64,000 bases of DNA from positions 1 through 64,000 of the forward strand of contig JAJXTO010000013.1 in the NCBI GenBank assembly GCA_021783695.1, read 5' to 3'. Both the position numbers and the translations under genes were made by a program. Position 1 is the stretch's first letter, and each line of letters begins with the position of its first letter. The notes below the pieces were generated by a model. The model worked only from the letters and a program-made list of their open reading frames with translations, searched no databases and was not told the origin of the DNA. This document shows positions 1 through 9,186 of this stretch, one piece after another. The DNA comes from Pseudomonadota bacterium. Lineage in GTDB: Bacteria; Pseudomonadota; Gammaproteobacteria; Burkholderiales; Burkholderiaceae_C.

Positions 1-2
1 CG

Positions 3-137
3 CGGGGTCGGTGCATCGGCAGTCGCGGGCGCTTCAATCCGCGCGGCGTCAAACGCAAGATGAGCAACTTCAATATCCGCCACCGCGGCGAACCGCTGCA
101 CCAACGCCATCAACCAACGCCGGTGTTTGTTATCTGA
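3..137 (+). pseudogene. probable 3' end of a transposase gene (partial)
   Basis: A reading frame open from the left edge ends in TGA at 135-137 and gives 44 residues. The peptide is very basic and contains NPRGVKRKMSNF, which resembles the C-terminal tail of IS4-type DDE transposases. That family assignment is from memory of such tails and no catalytic residue lies in the window. The rest of the gene, if intact, lies to the left, so I cannot say whether it is whole or a remnant. No terminal inverted repeat was recognised after the stop. Confidence 0.4.
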
Positions 138-310
138 ACAGTATTGACACTAGCTGCGGTCGCTCGGCTTGGCATTACGGATTGAGGTGTCTGTCAGCGG
201 CATGGGGTTCCTCTCTGAAAGGCATGTACCCCCACGCCTTTCGATATACCCTTATTTGTACCCCCGAAGCTGTCAGGATGTCAAAGAACAACACAGAACG
301 ACTACGGAAT
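138..310. other. non-coding stretch, nothing recognised
   Basis: This stretch lies between the transposase-like frame and the tRNA terminator. It has lower GC than its neighbours and contains AT-rich segments around 230-310. Frames crossing it show no recognisable protein. It may hold the end of the putative insertion sequence, but I found no repeat to define it. Confidence 0.4.
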
Positions 311-352
311 AAAAAAAGCCGTAAAGCATTTATTTCCTGATGCTTTACGGCC
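311..352 (-). terminator. Rho-independent terminator of tRNA-Val
   Basis: A perfect 11-bp inverted repeat (318-328 and 341-351) with a 12-nt loop is followed on the minus strand by seven T (311-317). It sits 27 bp beyond the tRNA 3' end, so it ends the tRNA transcript. Confidence 0.9.
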
Positions 353-379
353 TTCTGTGAACTTTACCGAACAATGAAC

Positions 380-454
380 TGGTGGGCGGTACTGGGATCG
401 AACCAGTGGCTTCCACCGTGTGAAGGTGGCACTCTACCGCTGAGTTAACCGCCC
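380..454 (-). tRNA. tRNA-Val (anticodon CAC)
   Basis: Read on the minus strand, the sequence folds as a full cloverleaf. The acceptor stem is GGGCGGT paired with ACCGCCC and the CCA end is encoded (380-382). The anticodon stem is CCACC/GGTGG around the loop TTCACAC, giving anticodon CAC, which reads the valine codon GUG. The T arm carries GGTTCGATCC. The gene is 75 nt including CCA and is a single-gene unit downstream of dnaQ with its own terminator. Confidence 0.95.
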
Positions 455-495
455 GAATTGCGCCGCGGCATGTGCGGCACAATCAGCAAAGTCTA

Positions 496-523
496 TGATT
501 ATTGCACAGTTTTTTGAAGTCAG
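496..523 (-). promoter_or_regulatory. candidate sigma-70 promoter for tRNA-Val
   Basis: On the minus strand CTGACT (518-523) and TAATCA (496-501) are separated by 16 bp, which would start transcription about 35 nt before the tRNA. The -35 element overlaps the end of dnaQ. Both hexamers are imperfect, so this is only a candidate. Confidence 0.35.
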
Positions 524-1239
524 CCATCCGCAGTTGGCGCGGTCTGTGGGCGCCAAATGCTTTGGCCTTTGCTTTTCTTGTCGAGGAACTGAAGAAACGC
601 CTCGTGAGCGAGGCGGTCTGCGTCGCTTGGGCTGGTCAGGGGCAGGGTAAAGGTATCCAGCGGGCGCGTGGCGGTGACGGTTTGGTGCTGCGGTGTTTCA
701 AGATCAATCACAAGACTGTCCTGCCCGCGAGTGAGGCTGAGATACACCTCGGCCAGAAGTTCGGCATCGAGCAGGGCGCCGTGCAGGGTGCGGTGCGCGT
801 TGTCGATGCCAAACCGCTTGCACAGCGCGTCGAGGTTGTTGAATTTGCCGGGAAACTGCATCTTGGCCATCACCAACGTATCGGTCACGACCGGGATGTG
901 CTGTTTGAATGCAGGCAAGGCAAGACGGTCAAGTTCCGCATCGAGGAAGGCGCAGTCGAACGGGGCATTATGAATAATGATTTCCGCGTCGCGCACGAAT
1001 TCCAGCAAGTCGTCGGCGATCTGTTCGAACCGCGGCTTGTCTGCCAAAAATTCCTCGGTCAGGCCATGCACCTTGAGTGCGTCGGGGTGGCTGGCACGTC
1101 CTGGGTTGAGGTAGGTGTGAAAGTGTTTGCCGGTGAGACGGCGGTTGAACAGTTCGACGCCGGCAATTTCAATGATGCGGTCTCCGCTGCCGGGGTTGAG
1201 TCCGGTCGTCTCGGTGTCAAGCACGATCTGGCGTGTCAT
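520..1239 (-). CDS. dnaQ: DNA polymerase III epsilon subunit (3'-5' proofreading exonuclease)
   Basis: The 239-residue protein is a DEDDh exonuclease that proofreads for the replicative polymerase. Exo I is the DTETTG motif at residues 8-13 with the metal-binding D8 and E10. Exo II contains HNAPFD. Exo III contains the HRTLHGALLDAE segment, supplying the catalytic His and the last Asp. Its length is close to that of E. coli epsilon (243 aa). It is divergent from prfC, and the tRNA-Val promoter candidate overlaps its 3' end. In many beta- and gammaproteobacteria dnaQ pairs with rnhA; no rnhA is present here. The family is certain from the motifs. Confidence 0.95.
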   Translation of the reverse strand: MTRQIVLDTETTGLNPGSGDRIIEIAGVELFNRRLTGKHFHTYLNPGRASHPDALKVHGLTEEFLADKPRFEQIADDLLEFVRDAEIIIHNAPFDCAFLDAELDRLALPAFKQHIPVVTDTLVMAKMQFPGKFNNLDALCKRFGIDNAHRTLHGALLDAELLAEVYLSLTRGQDSLVIDLETPQHQTVTATRPLDTFTLPLTSPSDADRLAHEAFLQFLDKKSKGQSIWRPQTAPTADG

Positions 1240-1424
1240 GGCGGGTGGGTCTCAGGCAAAATAGCAGATCGGTTGCGACGCCAGTCAGGGCAGTCGCAAG
1301 CCAGTCAAAAAGCGCGGGCGGGGTGGACTGCAAGGCCCTGACAATGATTTTCAGCGCATTTTCCCCGCATCCCAAAGCCTACCCCAGATGAATGCCGCAT
1401 CGATTGATGCAGGCGGCGCAGACC

Positions 1425-3041
1425 ATGAGCACGAACGATTCCGAGCAGATCCGCAGACGGCGCACCTTTGCCATCATTTCTCACCCCGACGCGGGCAAGA
1501 CCACGCTGACCGAGAAGCTGCTGCTGTTTTCCGGCGCAATTCAGATTGCCGGCAGCGTGAAGGCGCGCAAGGCCAGCCGCCATGCCACCTCAGACTGGAT
1601 GGAGATCGAGAAGCAGCGCGGCATTTCGGTGGCCTCGTCGGTCATGCAGATGGAGTGGTGCGACTGCGTCATCAACCTGCTCGACACCCCGGGTCACCAG
1701 GATTTCAGTGAGGATACCTACCGCGTGTTGACTGCGGTGGATGCGGCGCTGATGGTGATCGACGCCGCCAACGGTGTGGAAGAACAGACGCTGCGGCTGC
1801 TCGAAGTCTGCCGCGCGCGCAACACTCCTATCCTCACTTTTGTCAACAAGATGGACCGCGAGGTACGGCAGCCATTGGAACTGATGGACGAGATCGAGCG
1901 CAACCTCGGCATGGCCGTGGTGCCGTTCACCTGGCCTGTGGGCATGGGGCGCGACTTTCACGGCGTGTACGACCTCCGGCTCGATCGCATGCGGGTGTTC
2001 CGCCCGGGCGAGGAACGTGTGCGTGACGACGATCAGATGCTCACCGGACTGGACAACCCGGAATCGGTGCAGCGCTTCGGTCAGCCCTATGTGCAGGCTC
2101 AGGAGGAGATCAACCTGCTGCGCGACGCGGCTCCGGCGTTCGACGCGGCGGAATTTCTTGCGGGCCGCCAGTCGCCGCTGTTCTTCGGCTCAGCGATCAA
2201 CAACTTTGGCGTCCAGGAAGTGCTCGATGCCCTGGTGGAATTGGCGCCGTCGCCGTTGCCGCGCGCCGCAACCAGCCGGGTGGTGCAGCCCGATGAGCCC
2301 ACGTTTACCGGTGTGGTGTTCAAGATCCAGGCCAACATGGACCCGGCGCACCGTGACCGCATCGCCTTTGTGCGCATTGTCTCGGGCCACTTCGAACGCG
2401 GCATGAAAATTCGTGTCGGCCGCACCGGCAAGGACATTCGTCCGGGCAGTGTGGTGACCTTCATGTCGCAGCGCCGTGAATTGCTCGACGAGGCCTTCGC
2501 CGGTGACATCGTCGGCATTCCGAACCACGGCACGCTGCATCTGGGTGACAGTCTGAGCGAAGGCGAAGAACTGCAGTTCACCGGGCTGCCGTTTTTTGCC
2601 CCCGAGATGTTCCGCTCGGTGGAAATCAAAGACCCCATGCGCACCAAGCAACTCCGCACCGGTCTGCAACAGTTGGGGGAAGAGGGTGCGATTCAAGTGT
2701 TCCGACCGCTCACCGGCGGCAGCCTGTTGCTGGGCGCGGTGGGGACGCTGCAGTTTGACGTGGTGCAGCACCGGCTGCAGTCGGAATACGGCGTGGACGC
2801 CCGCATGGAAGGCAGCAAGTACCGCATGGCGCGGTGGTTCACCTGCGAGGATGCGCAGGCACTCAAACGCTTCATCGACACCAATGCGCACCGCATCGCG
2901 TACGACGTGGTGGACGCACCCGCGGTGCTGCTCACGCACGCCAGCGAATTGCGGGTGATGCAGGAACTGGCGCCAAAAATCCAGTTCCACACCTTGCGCG
3001 AACACGCTGGGCAGGTGTTCAAGCCCAGCATGCAGACCTGA
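1425..3041 (+). CDS. prfC: peptide chain release factor 3 (RF3)
   Basis: This translational GTPase releases RF1 and RF2 from the ribosome after peptide release. The G1 P-loop (SHPDAGKTTLTEK) lies near the N-terminus, G2/switch I contains KQRGISV, G3 is DTPGHQDF and G4 is NKMD. The EF-Tu-like domain II and the RF3-specific C-terminal domain follow. An in-frame ATG exists at 1392, but the ATG at 1425 gives the usual spacing of about ten residues before the G domain and 538 aa (E. coli RF3 is 529). I prefer 1425, although neither start has a strong ribosome binding site. The gene is convergent with the DUF2189 gene, with 9 bp between them. Confidence 0.95.
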   Translation: MSTNDSEQIRRRRTFAIISHPDAGKTTLTEKLLLFSGAIQIAGSVKARKASRHATSDWMEIEKQRGISVASSVMQMEWCDCVINLLDTPGHQDFSEDTYRVLTAVDAALMVIDAANGVEEQTLRLLEVCRARNTPILTFVNKMDREVRQPLELMDEIERNLGMAVVPFTWPVGMGRDFHGVYDLRLDRMRVFRPGEERVRDDDQMLTGLDNPESVQRFGQPYVQAQEEINLLRDAAPAFDAAEFLAGRQSPLFFGSAINNFGVQEVLDALVELAPSPLPRAATSRVVQPDEPTFTGVVFKIQANMDPAHRDRIAFVRIVSGHFERGMKIRVGRTGKDIRPGSVVTFMSQRRELLDEAFAGDIVGIPNHGTLHLGDSLSEGEELQFTGLPFFAPEMFRSVEIKDPMRTKQLRTGLQQLGEEGAIQVFRPLTGGSLLLGAVGTLQFDVVQHRLQSEYGVDARMEGSKYRMARWFTCEDAQALKRFIDTNAHRIAYDVVDAPAVLLTHASELRVMQELAPKIQFHTLREHAGQVFKPSMQT

Positions 3042-3050
3042 TCGGACTGT

Positions 3051-3857
3051 TCAGGCGACTGGCTGCTGCAGGCTGGGGCAGACCACGCCGCGATAGGCAT
3101 GCCAGCTGGCATGCCCGATCACCGGCAGCACGATGATCCAGCCCAGGCCAAAGGGCAGCATGGCCAGCAGGCTGATGGAACCGATCAGCGCCGCCCAGCA
3201 GATCATCGCTACCGGGTGCTCCAGACAGACGCGCAAGCTCGTCAGCGCGGCGGTGATGGCGTCCACCGGGCGGTCGAGCATCATCGGAATCGACACCACG
3301 CTGATGGCGAACACCAGGCCACCAAACAGCACGGCGACACCCAGATACGCCAGAACGAAGGTGACATTGGCGGGATCGAGCAGCAGTCGCAACACGCCGC
3401 CGGTTTCCGGTATGCCTGCGTCGAAAAACAGCGCAAACACCACCAGCGCGGTGCGTCCCCACAGCAGTTCGATGACCAGCAACAGCCCGGCGAAAATAGC
3501 GACACTGCCTCGGTGCGGCCACCAGCAGCGAATGCAGAAATTCAGCCGCGCCTTGAGGTTGATTTCGCAGCGGCGGCTCGCCTCCATCAGTCCCATGGCC
3601 AGTGCCGGGCCGATGAGCAGCAGGCCGGCGGCGAGCATCAGGGTGTATTCGGGGGTGCTCGCCAACGTCCAGGCCAGAAGCCAGCCCAGGGCGGTAAAGA
3701 TCACGCCATAGGTCAGCCCCACGACCGGGCATCGGGAAAAATCGCGCCAGCCTGCGGCCAGCCAGCGAAACGGTGTATTCCAGCTCAGGCTGCACACACT
3801 GACCCGCGTGCGGGTTTCGGCAGCCAAGGGGTGATGCTGCGCTTCTTCAGGCGTCAT
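3051..3857 (-). CDS. DUF2189 family integral membrane protein
   Basis: The 268-residue protein has about six hydrophobic segments, starting after roughly 50 soluble residues. The C-terminal hydrophobic hairpin ending in GHASWHAYRGVV is typical of the DUF2189 family of inner-membrane proteins, whose function is unknown. Upstream in-frame ATGs exist at 3875 and beyond. Only the ATG at 3857 has a strong Shine-Dalgarno (GGAGGAG, about 9 nt away), so I chose it. The gene stands alone between prfC, with which it is convergent, and the end of lspA. No partner or regulator is suggested by the context. Confidence 0.75.
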   Translation of the reverse strand: MTPEEAQHHPLAAETRTRVSVCSLSWNTPFRWLAAGWRDFSRCPVVGLTYGVIFTALGWLLAWTLASTPEYTLMLAAGLLLIGPALAMGLMEASRRCEINLKARLNFCIRCWWPHRGSVAIFAGLLLVIELLWGRTALVVFALFFDAGIPETGGVLRLLLDPANVTFVLAYLGVAVLFGGLVFAISVVSIPMMLDRPVDAITAALTSLRVCLEHPVAMICWAALIGSISLLAMLPFGLGWIIVLPVIGHASWHAYRGVVCPSLQQPVA

Positions 3858-3999
3858 ATCCGGGTTCTCCTCCATGAAGTGGAGGGCCTGCATTGGGCCA
3901 TCCATCAAGAATGGCAGGCTAAGGTGCGACAAGCCGTCGCACAACCCGGGATACCACGGGGGCTTTATCGTGATATGTCAATAGAGCAATGTGCCCAGC

Positions 4000-4527
4000 C
4001 TAGAGATGTTGCTTTCGTGTGCGGCGCAGCTCATCCAGAATGAGCAAGACTGCGCCGATGAAAATGGCGGAATCGGCCAGGTTGAACGCGGGCCAGTGCC
4101 ATTGCTGGCCGTTGAGGGTGATGTAGAAATCGAGGAAGTCGGTCACCTTGCCCCAGAGCACGCGGTCGATCACATTGCCCAGCGCCCCGCCCAGAATGAA
4201 CGCCAGCGCGAGGCTGAACAGCGGTTTGCCACGGTTGCGCAGCAGCAGCCACAGGATGAGCGCCGATGCGGCCAGGCTGAGCGCAGTGAAAAACCAGCGC
4301 TGCCAGCCCGGTTGTCCTGCCAGAAAAGAGAAGGCAGCTCCGGGGTTGTGGATGTAGACCAGATTGAAAAAACCGGTGACGGGCAGACTGCTGTTGAGCG
4401 GAAAGTCATGCCGCACCAGCCACTTGCTGAACTGGTCTGCCAGGATGATGACGAGTGAAACCAGCAGCCAGGGCCAGACGCGGGCGCTGCGCGCGGAGAA
4501 GGTGGTGCCGGACAGTGCGGAGGGCAT
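4000..4527 (-). CDS. lspA: lipoprotein signal peptidase (signal peptidase II)
   Basis: This inner-membrane aspartyl protease removes the signal peptide from diacylglyceryl-modified prolipoproteins. It has four predicted membrane helices. The conserved NPGAAFSF block is at residues 61-68, and the two catalytic aspartates are in GNVIDR (D121) and FNLADS (D152). Length is 175 aa, normal for the family. It starts 9 bp after ileS, in the widespread ribF-ileS-lspA order, and is almost certainly cotranscribed. At least two lipoprotein substrates with lipoboxes occur in this window (17089-17928 and 45944-46552). Confidence 0.96.
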   Translation of the reverse strand: MPSALSGTTFSARSARVWPWLLVSLVIILADQFSKWLVRHDFPLNSSLPVTGFFNLVYIHNPGAAFSFLAGQPGWQRWFFTALSLAASALILWLLLRNRGKPLFSLALAFILGGALGNVIDRVLWGKVTDFLDFYITLNGQQWHWPAFNLADSAIFIGAVLLILDELRRTRKQHL

Positions 4528-4536
4528 GGGCGGTGC

Positions 4537-7416
4537 TCAGGCGAGATGACGCGGCTCGCCCGCGCCAAAGAGGTTGCTCACGCAGCGGCCGCACAGGCCG
4601 GGATGAGCGGGGTCGGCATTGACGTCCTTGCGCCAGTGCCAGCAGCGCTCGCATTTGGCGTGCGCGGTGGGGCTGACTGCGATGCGCAAATCACCGTCTG
4701 CCGGATGCAGCGTGGCGCGCGAAGTGATGAGGACGAAGCGCAGGTCGTCTCCCAATCGAGCCAGCAATGCGTGCTCGACAGGGGGGGCATACAAATCCAC
4801 CTCGGCCTGCAGCGAGGCACCGATGCGGCCCTGCGCTCGCAGCGCCTCGATTTCCTTGTTGGTCGCGTCGCGCACGGCGCGGATGCGCGCCCATTGATCC
4901 AGCAGCACAGCGCTGTCGGCCTGTCGCGGCCACTGCCAATAGGTCTCGACGAAAATGCTTTCCCCCTTGCCGATGAGTGACCAGACTTCCTCCGCAGTGA
5001 AGCTCAGGAAGGGCGCCATCCAGCGCAGCATGCCCTGGGTGATGTGCCAGAGCGCGGTTTGTGCGCTGCGGCGCGCCAGACTGTCGGGTGCCGTGGTGTA
5101 GAGGCGGTCCTTGAGGATGTCGAGGTAGAACGCGCCCAGGTCTTCGGAACAATAAACCTGCAGTTTGGCGACCACCGGGTGGAATTCATACTTGTCGTAA
5201 TGCGCCAGAATGACCGACTGCAGGTCTTGCGCATGCGCCAGCGCCCAGCGATCGAGCTCGAACATCTGTTCCAGCGGCACGGCGTGCTTTGCGGGGTCGA
5301 AGTCGCTGGTATTCGCCAGCAGGAAGCGCAGGGTGTTGCGGATGCGGCGGTAGCCATCCACCACGCGGGCAAGGATTTTGTCGTCACCGGCGATATCGCC
5401 GGAATAGTCGGACGCTGCGACCCAGAGGCGGATGATTTCCGCGCCGAGCTTTTCGCTGGTCTTCTGTGGATCGACCCCATTGCCGAGCGACTTGCTCATT
5501 TTGCGCCCCTGGCTGTCCACGGTGAAACCGTGGGTGAGCAGGCCCTTGTAGGGCGCGCGGCCGTACATGGCGCAGGCGGTCAGCAACGAGGAATGGAACC
5601 AGCCGCGATGCTGATCATGGCCTTCGAGGTAGAGGTCGGCCTGCGGGCCTTCGGCGTGACCGGCCCCGGCATGACTGCCCTGGAGGACGGTGGTGTGCGT
5701 GGTGCCGGAATCGAACCACACTTCGAGAATGTCGGTGCTCTTGCTGTAGTGCGCAGCGTCTGCAGCGCAGTCCACGCGGGCCAGGATGTCAGAGACCTCG
5801 GCCTTGCTCCAGGCTTCGATGCCGCCTTGCTCCACCATGTCAGCAGCAACGTCTAGGATGTCCATGGTGCGGGGATGCAGTTCGCCAGTGTCCTTGTGTA
5901 AAAAGAAGGGGATGGGCACCCCCCAGCTGCGCTGGCGGCTGATGCACCAGTCGGGCCGGTTGGCGATCATGTCGTGCAGGCGCGCCTTGCCGTTCTCCGG
6001 ATAGAAGCTGGTGTGCTCAATGGCGTCGAGCGCCATTTGCCGCAAGGTCTTGGGCGCCTTGTCCTTGGTGAACACGCCTTCGCCCTCATCCATGCGGATG
6101 AACCATTGGGCGGCGGCGCGGTAGATCACCGGCACCTTGTGCCGCCAGCAATGCGGATAGCTGTGAGTGATGGTGTGCGTGGCCATGAGGCGGTTGGCCT
6201 GACGAATGGCGTCGATGATGTGCGGGACCGCCTTCCAGATGTTCTGGCCGCCAAACAAGGGGAAGTCCGGCGCGTAGCTGCCATCGCCCTGCACCGGGTT
6301 GAGAATGTCGTCATAGGCCATGCCATGCGCGACGCAGGAATTGAAGTCGTCCACCCCGTAAGCTGGCGAGGAATGGACGATGCCGGTGCCGTCGTCGGCG
6401 GTGGCGTAGTCGGCCAGATAGACCGGCGACAGGCGGCGATAGCCAGGGTCGACCTCGTACAGCGGATGGCGGAATTCCAGCCCGCCGAGCGCCTTGCCCG
6501 CAACGGTAGCCAACACCGCGCCATCGAGTTGATAGCGCAACAGGCAATCTTTCACCAGACGCGCGGCCAGTACCAGGTATCCGCGCGGCGTGTCCACCAG
6601 CGCGTAGTCGAGTTCAGAGTTGAGATTGAGCGCCTGGTTCGCGGGGAGGGTCCATGCGGTGGTGGTCCAGATGACGGCGAATACGGGTTTGGCAGCGTCA
6701 GGCAGGGCGGGCAGGCCGAACGCAGCTGCAAGCGCGGCGGGGTCGTTGGACGCGAAGGCCACATCCAGGGTCTGTGATTTTTTGTCGGCGTACTCGATTT
6801 CAAACTCGGCCAGCGACGAGCCGCAATCGAAGCACCAATACACGGGTTTCAGGCCGCGGTAGACGAAGCCGCGCTCGATCACCCGTTTGAAAGCACGAAT
6901 CTCCGCCGCTTCATTGACGAAATCCATGGTGCGATAGGGGTGGTCCCAGTCGCCCAGCACGCCCAGGCGCTTGAAGTCACGCATCTGCTGCGCGATCTGC
7001 TCGGTGGCGTAGGCGCGGCTCTTGGCCTGCATTTCGTCGCGTGGCAGGCAGCGGCCATACTGTTTTTCGATGGCGTTCTCGATCGGCAGACCGTGACAGT
7101 CCCAGCCGGGAATGTAGGCGGCGTCGAACCCGGCGAGCTGCCGCGCCTTGACGATCATGTCCTTCAGGATCTTGTTGACCGCGTGCCCCATGTGGATCTG
7201 CCCGTTGGCGTAGGGTGGGCCGTCGTGCAGCACGAACTTCGGCGCACCGGCGCGCGCAACACGCAGCCGCTGGTAGATGCCGGTGTCGTTCCACTGCGCA
7301 ATCCATTGCGGTTCGCGCTTGGGCAAATCGCCGCGCATGGGAAACGGAGTGTCCGGCAGGTTCAGCGTGGCGCGGTAATCGGGCTGATCAGCAGCAGAGG
7401 AGGCGGAGTGATCCAT
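4537..7416 (-). CDS. ileS: isoleucyl-tRNA synthetase
   Basis: This 959-residue class I aminoacyl-tRNA synthetase charges tRNA-Ile. The HIGH-type motif appears as [13 protein letters not shown] near residue 60 and the KMSKS loop as [10 protein letters not shown]. The CP1 editing domain lies between them and the anticodon-binding helical domain follows. The C-terminus carries the zinc knuckle CERCW...CGRC found in bacterial-type IleRS. Length matches the E. coli enzyme (938 aa). It is the middle gene of ribF-ileS-lspA, with a 122-bp gap after ribF and 9 bp before lspA. Confidence 0.98.
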   Translation of the reverse strand: MDHSASSAADQPDYRATLNLPDTPFPMRGDLPKREPQWIAQWNDTGIYQRLRVARAGAPKFVLHDGPPYANGQIHMGHAVNKILKDMIVKARQLAGFDAAYIPGWDCHGLPIENAIEKQYGRCLPRDEMQAKSRAYATEQIAQQMRDFKRLGVLGDWDHPYRTMDFVNEAAEIRAFKRVIERGFVYRGLKPVYWCFDCGSSLAEFEIEYADKKSQTLDVAFASNDPAALAAAFGLPALPDAAKPVFAVIWTTTAWTLPANQALNLNSELDYALVDTPRGYLVLAARLVKDCLLRYQLDGAVLATVAGKALGGLEFRHPLYEVDPGYRRLSPVYLADYATADDGTGIVHSSPAYGVDDFNSCVAHGMAYDDILNPVQGDGSYAPDFPLFGGQNIWKAVPHIIDAIRQANRLMATHTITHSYPHCWRHKVPVIYRAAAQWFIRMDEGEGVFTKDKAPKTLRQMALDAIEHTSFYPENGKARLHDMIANRPDWCISRQRSWGVPIPFFLHKDTGELHPRTMDILDVAADMVEQGGIEAWSKAEVSDILARVDCAADAAHYSKSTDILEVWFDSGTTHTTVLQGSHAGAGHAEGPQADLYLEGHDQHRGWFHSSLLTACAMYGRAPYKGLLTHGFTVDSQGRKMSKSLGNGVDPQKTSEKLGAEIIRLWVAASDYSGDIAGDDKILARVVDGYRRIRNTLRFLLANTSDFDPAKHAVPLEQMFELDRWALAHAQDLQSVILAHYDKYEFHPVVAKLQVYCSEDLGAFYLDILKDRLYTTAPDSLARRSAQTALWHITQGMLRWMAPFLSFTAEEVWSLIGKGESIFVETYWQWPRQADSAVLLDQWARIRAVRDATNKEIEALRAQGRIGASLQAEVDLYAPPVEHALLARLGDDLRFVLITSRATLHPADGDLRIAVSPTAHAKCERCWHWRKDVNADPAHPGLCGRCVSNLFGAGEPRHLA

Positions 7417-7538
7417 GGGATTCGGGGCAGGGCGGGCGCATCAAACAAACTGCACCTGCAGATCAGAGAAGGCGTGTCAAACGAAGGAGAAGCCGAGTTG
7501 ACAGGACTCGCGGTACGGCTCACATGGGAACAGCGCCG

Positions 7539-8510
7539 TCAAATTCGGTCGCGGGTCGTTTGCCTGGCGAGTTGACTGAACCAGGCGCGTGCCTGAACGC
7601 CGTCGTTCTCAATCGCAGCGGTCAGTTGGGCGAGGTCGGGGTAATGCGCTTCATCGCGCAGTTTATGCAGGAGTTCCACCTGGACAAGTTTACCGTAGGC
7701 ATCCCCGCTCCAATCGAACACATGCGTTTCCAGCAAGATGCGTCCATTTGCTTCCACGGCCGGACGGGTGCCCAGGCTCGACACTGCAGGAAGCGGCGCA
7801 TCTCCCAATCCGGACACGCGGGAAACGAAGACGCCGGCAAGCGCCGGGCGCGCGCGGTCGAATCGCAGATTCAGTGTGGGGAAACCGAGTTGCCGCCCCA
7901 GCTTGGCGCCGTGCAGAACATGGCCGGAAATCATGTAAGGGCGTCCCAGCAAGGTTTGCGCTGCTTCCATATCACCCGCCTGAAGTGCCTGCCGCACCGC
8001 CGAACTGGAAATACGCAGGGCAGTTTCGGTGACGGCAGGCATTTGCCGGGCTTCGCCGCCAGAGGCCTGCATCAACGTCTGGAACTGGGCAAAGTCACCG
8101 GCCCGCCTGGCGCCGAAACGGAAGTCATCACCAACCAGGACAAATTGCGCCCTCAGGCCGCGCAGCACGATGCGGTCAACGAATTCCTCGGGGGAAAGCG
8201 CGGCGATGCGCTGATCGAAGCGCAGCACTACAACCTGTTCAATACCGATGTCGCGCAGGGCGCACAGCTTGTCTCGCAATGTCGAAATATGCGCAGGGGC
8301 CTGATCGCTATGGCCTGCGAGTGTTGCAAAAAAATCACGCGGGTGCGGCTCGAATGTCAGCACCGTCGGCACGAGGCCGCGCGCTTTGGCGGTCTGTATC
8401 AGATGATGCATCATGGCTTGATGACCTCGATGCATTCCGTCGAAGTTACCGATGGTCAAAGCAGCTCGCAAAGCCACTGCCTTATGGTGAAGCCCTCGAA
8501 AAACTTGCAT
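7539..8510 (-). CDS. ribF: bifunctional riboflavin kinase / FAD synthetase
   Basis: The 323-residue enzyme phosphorylates riboflavin to FMN and adenylylates FMN to FAD. The N-terminal nucleotidyltransferase domain has the motif TIGNFDGMHRGHQ (residues about 19-31). The C-terminal riboflavin kinase domain starts around residue 185 and includes the YMISGHVLHGAKLGRQLGFPT region (split here: YMISGHVLHGAKLG, then RQLGFPTLN). It heads the ribF-ileS-lspA group and is divergent from the cold-shock gene across a 368-bp intergenic region. Confidence 0.96.
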   Translation of the reverse strand: MQVFRGLHHKAVALRAALTIGNFDGMHRGHQAMMHHLIQTAKARGLVPTVLTFEPHPRDFFATLAGHSDQAPAHISTLRDKLCALRDIGIEQVVVLRFDQRIAALSPEEFVDRIVLRGLRAQFVLVGDDFRFGARRAGDFAQFQTLMQASGGEARQMPAVTETALRISSSAVRQALQAGDMEAAQTLLGRPYMISGHVLHGAKLGRQLGFPTLNLRFDRARPALAGVFVSRVSGLGDAPLPAVSSLGTRPAVEANGRILLETHVFDWSGDAYGKLVQVELLHKLRDEAHYPDLAQLTAAIENDGVQARAWFSQLARQTTRDRI

Positions 8511-8878
8511 AAAAACAATAGGTTGCAGTGAGATATTGATGCTTTTTGATCGTCAATCAAGGCATCAGGGTTGGGCGGCGCATGCGGACGCATGCACTCC
8601 ATTGGCGTTGTGGCATCCGCCAGATTCCAGGTGCGCGGCGGCTTCGGACTCCTATTGTCTCTGGAGTTGAACGCCACACCGTCTGCCTGATTGCGCAGCG
8701 TTTTTGCATAGCGTTGATTTGTGGTGCGCACTGGTTTTTTGCGTGTATAGTTGAAGCGCAGTCGAAACAAGAGCCTGTCCCTTGAATGCAATGGTTGGCT
8801 TGTGACGGTTTCACAGTTGTGATTTTCCGGGCTTGTTGAAGATTTGCACTTTTCTATTTTTTCCTTAAAGGTTGATTC
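8511..8878. promoter_or_regulatory. divergent intergenic region between ribF and the cold-shock gene
   Basis: This 368-bp region has no convincing gene. It must hold the ribF promoter on the minus strand and the csp promoter and long 5' leader on the plus strand. TATAGT at 8746-8751 could be the csp -10 element, giving a leader of about 120 nt, but no good -35 sits at the right distance. A nested inverted repeat lies near ribF: TGATGC/GCATCA (8537-8542, 8562-8567) encloses TTGAT/ATCAA (8546-8550, 8556-8560). Confidence 0.4.
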
Positions 8879-9082
8879 ATGGCTACCGGTACTGTGAAAT
8901 GGTTTAACGAGTCCAAGGGCTTCGGCTTCATCAAACCTGATGAAGGCGGCGAAGATCTGTTCGCGCATTTTTCTGAAATTCAATCCAAAGGTTTCCGCAC
9001 TCTGCAGGAAAACCAGCGCGTTGAATTCACCGTGAAGGCTGGTCCCAAGGGTCCCCAGGCTTCCGCCATTCGCCCGCTGTAA
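8879..9082 (+). CDS. cspA: cold-shock protein (CspA family)
   Basis: The 67-residue protein is a single cold-shock domain that binds single-stranded nucleic acid and melts RNA structure. RNP1 (GFGFI, residues about 16-20) and RNP2 (DLFAHF, about 29-34) are intact and the protein starts [11 protein letters not shown] long AT-rich leader precedes it, as is usual for this family. It is monocistronic, closed by a terminator 47 bp after the stop. Which csp paralogue it is cannot be told from this window, so the symbol is generic. Confidence 0.95.
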   Translation: MATGTVKWFNESKGFGFIKPDEGGEDLFAHFSEIQSKGFRTLQENQRVEFTVKAGPKGPQASAIRPL

Positions 9083-9128
9083 TGCAGAGCTTGCAGCGCT
9101 TGGCCAGTGGCTGAGTCGCTGCAAAATC

Positions 9129-9152
9129 AACCGGCCGCTGGCCGGTTTTTTT
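9129..9152 (+). terminator. Rho-independent terminator of the cold-shock gene
   Basis: The arms AACCGGCC and GGCCGGTT enclose a 3-nt loop (9137-9139), and the T run continues to 9152. It lies 47 bp after the csp stop codon. Confidence 0.9.
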
Positions 9153-9186
9153 ATGGCTGACCGACTCCGGCGTTCATCGTGTCTCA

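Noticed and set aside
11-340. 109-residue frame at the left edge
   Set aside because: It overlaps the transposase-like frame, runs into the tRNA terminator and has no recognisable features.
502-1341. Plus-strand reading frame opposite dnaQ
   Set aside because: The dnaQ frame has all DEDDh motifs; this one has none.
1392-1424. N-terminal extension of prfC from an earlier ATG
   Set aside because: The extra residues have no similarity to RF3 and the later ATG gives the usual distance to the P-loop.
8546-8560. TTGAT-N5-ATCAA as an FNR/ANR box
   Set aside because: The consensus spacer is 4, and one extra base changes helical phasing; no nearby gene suggests oxygen control.
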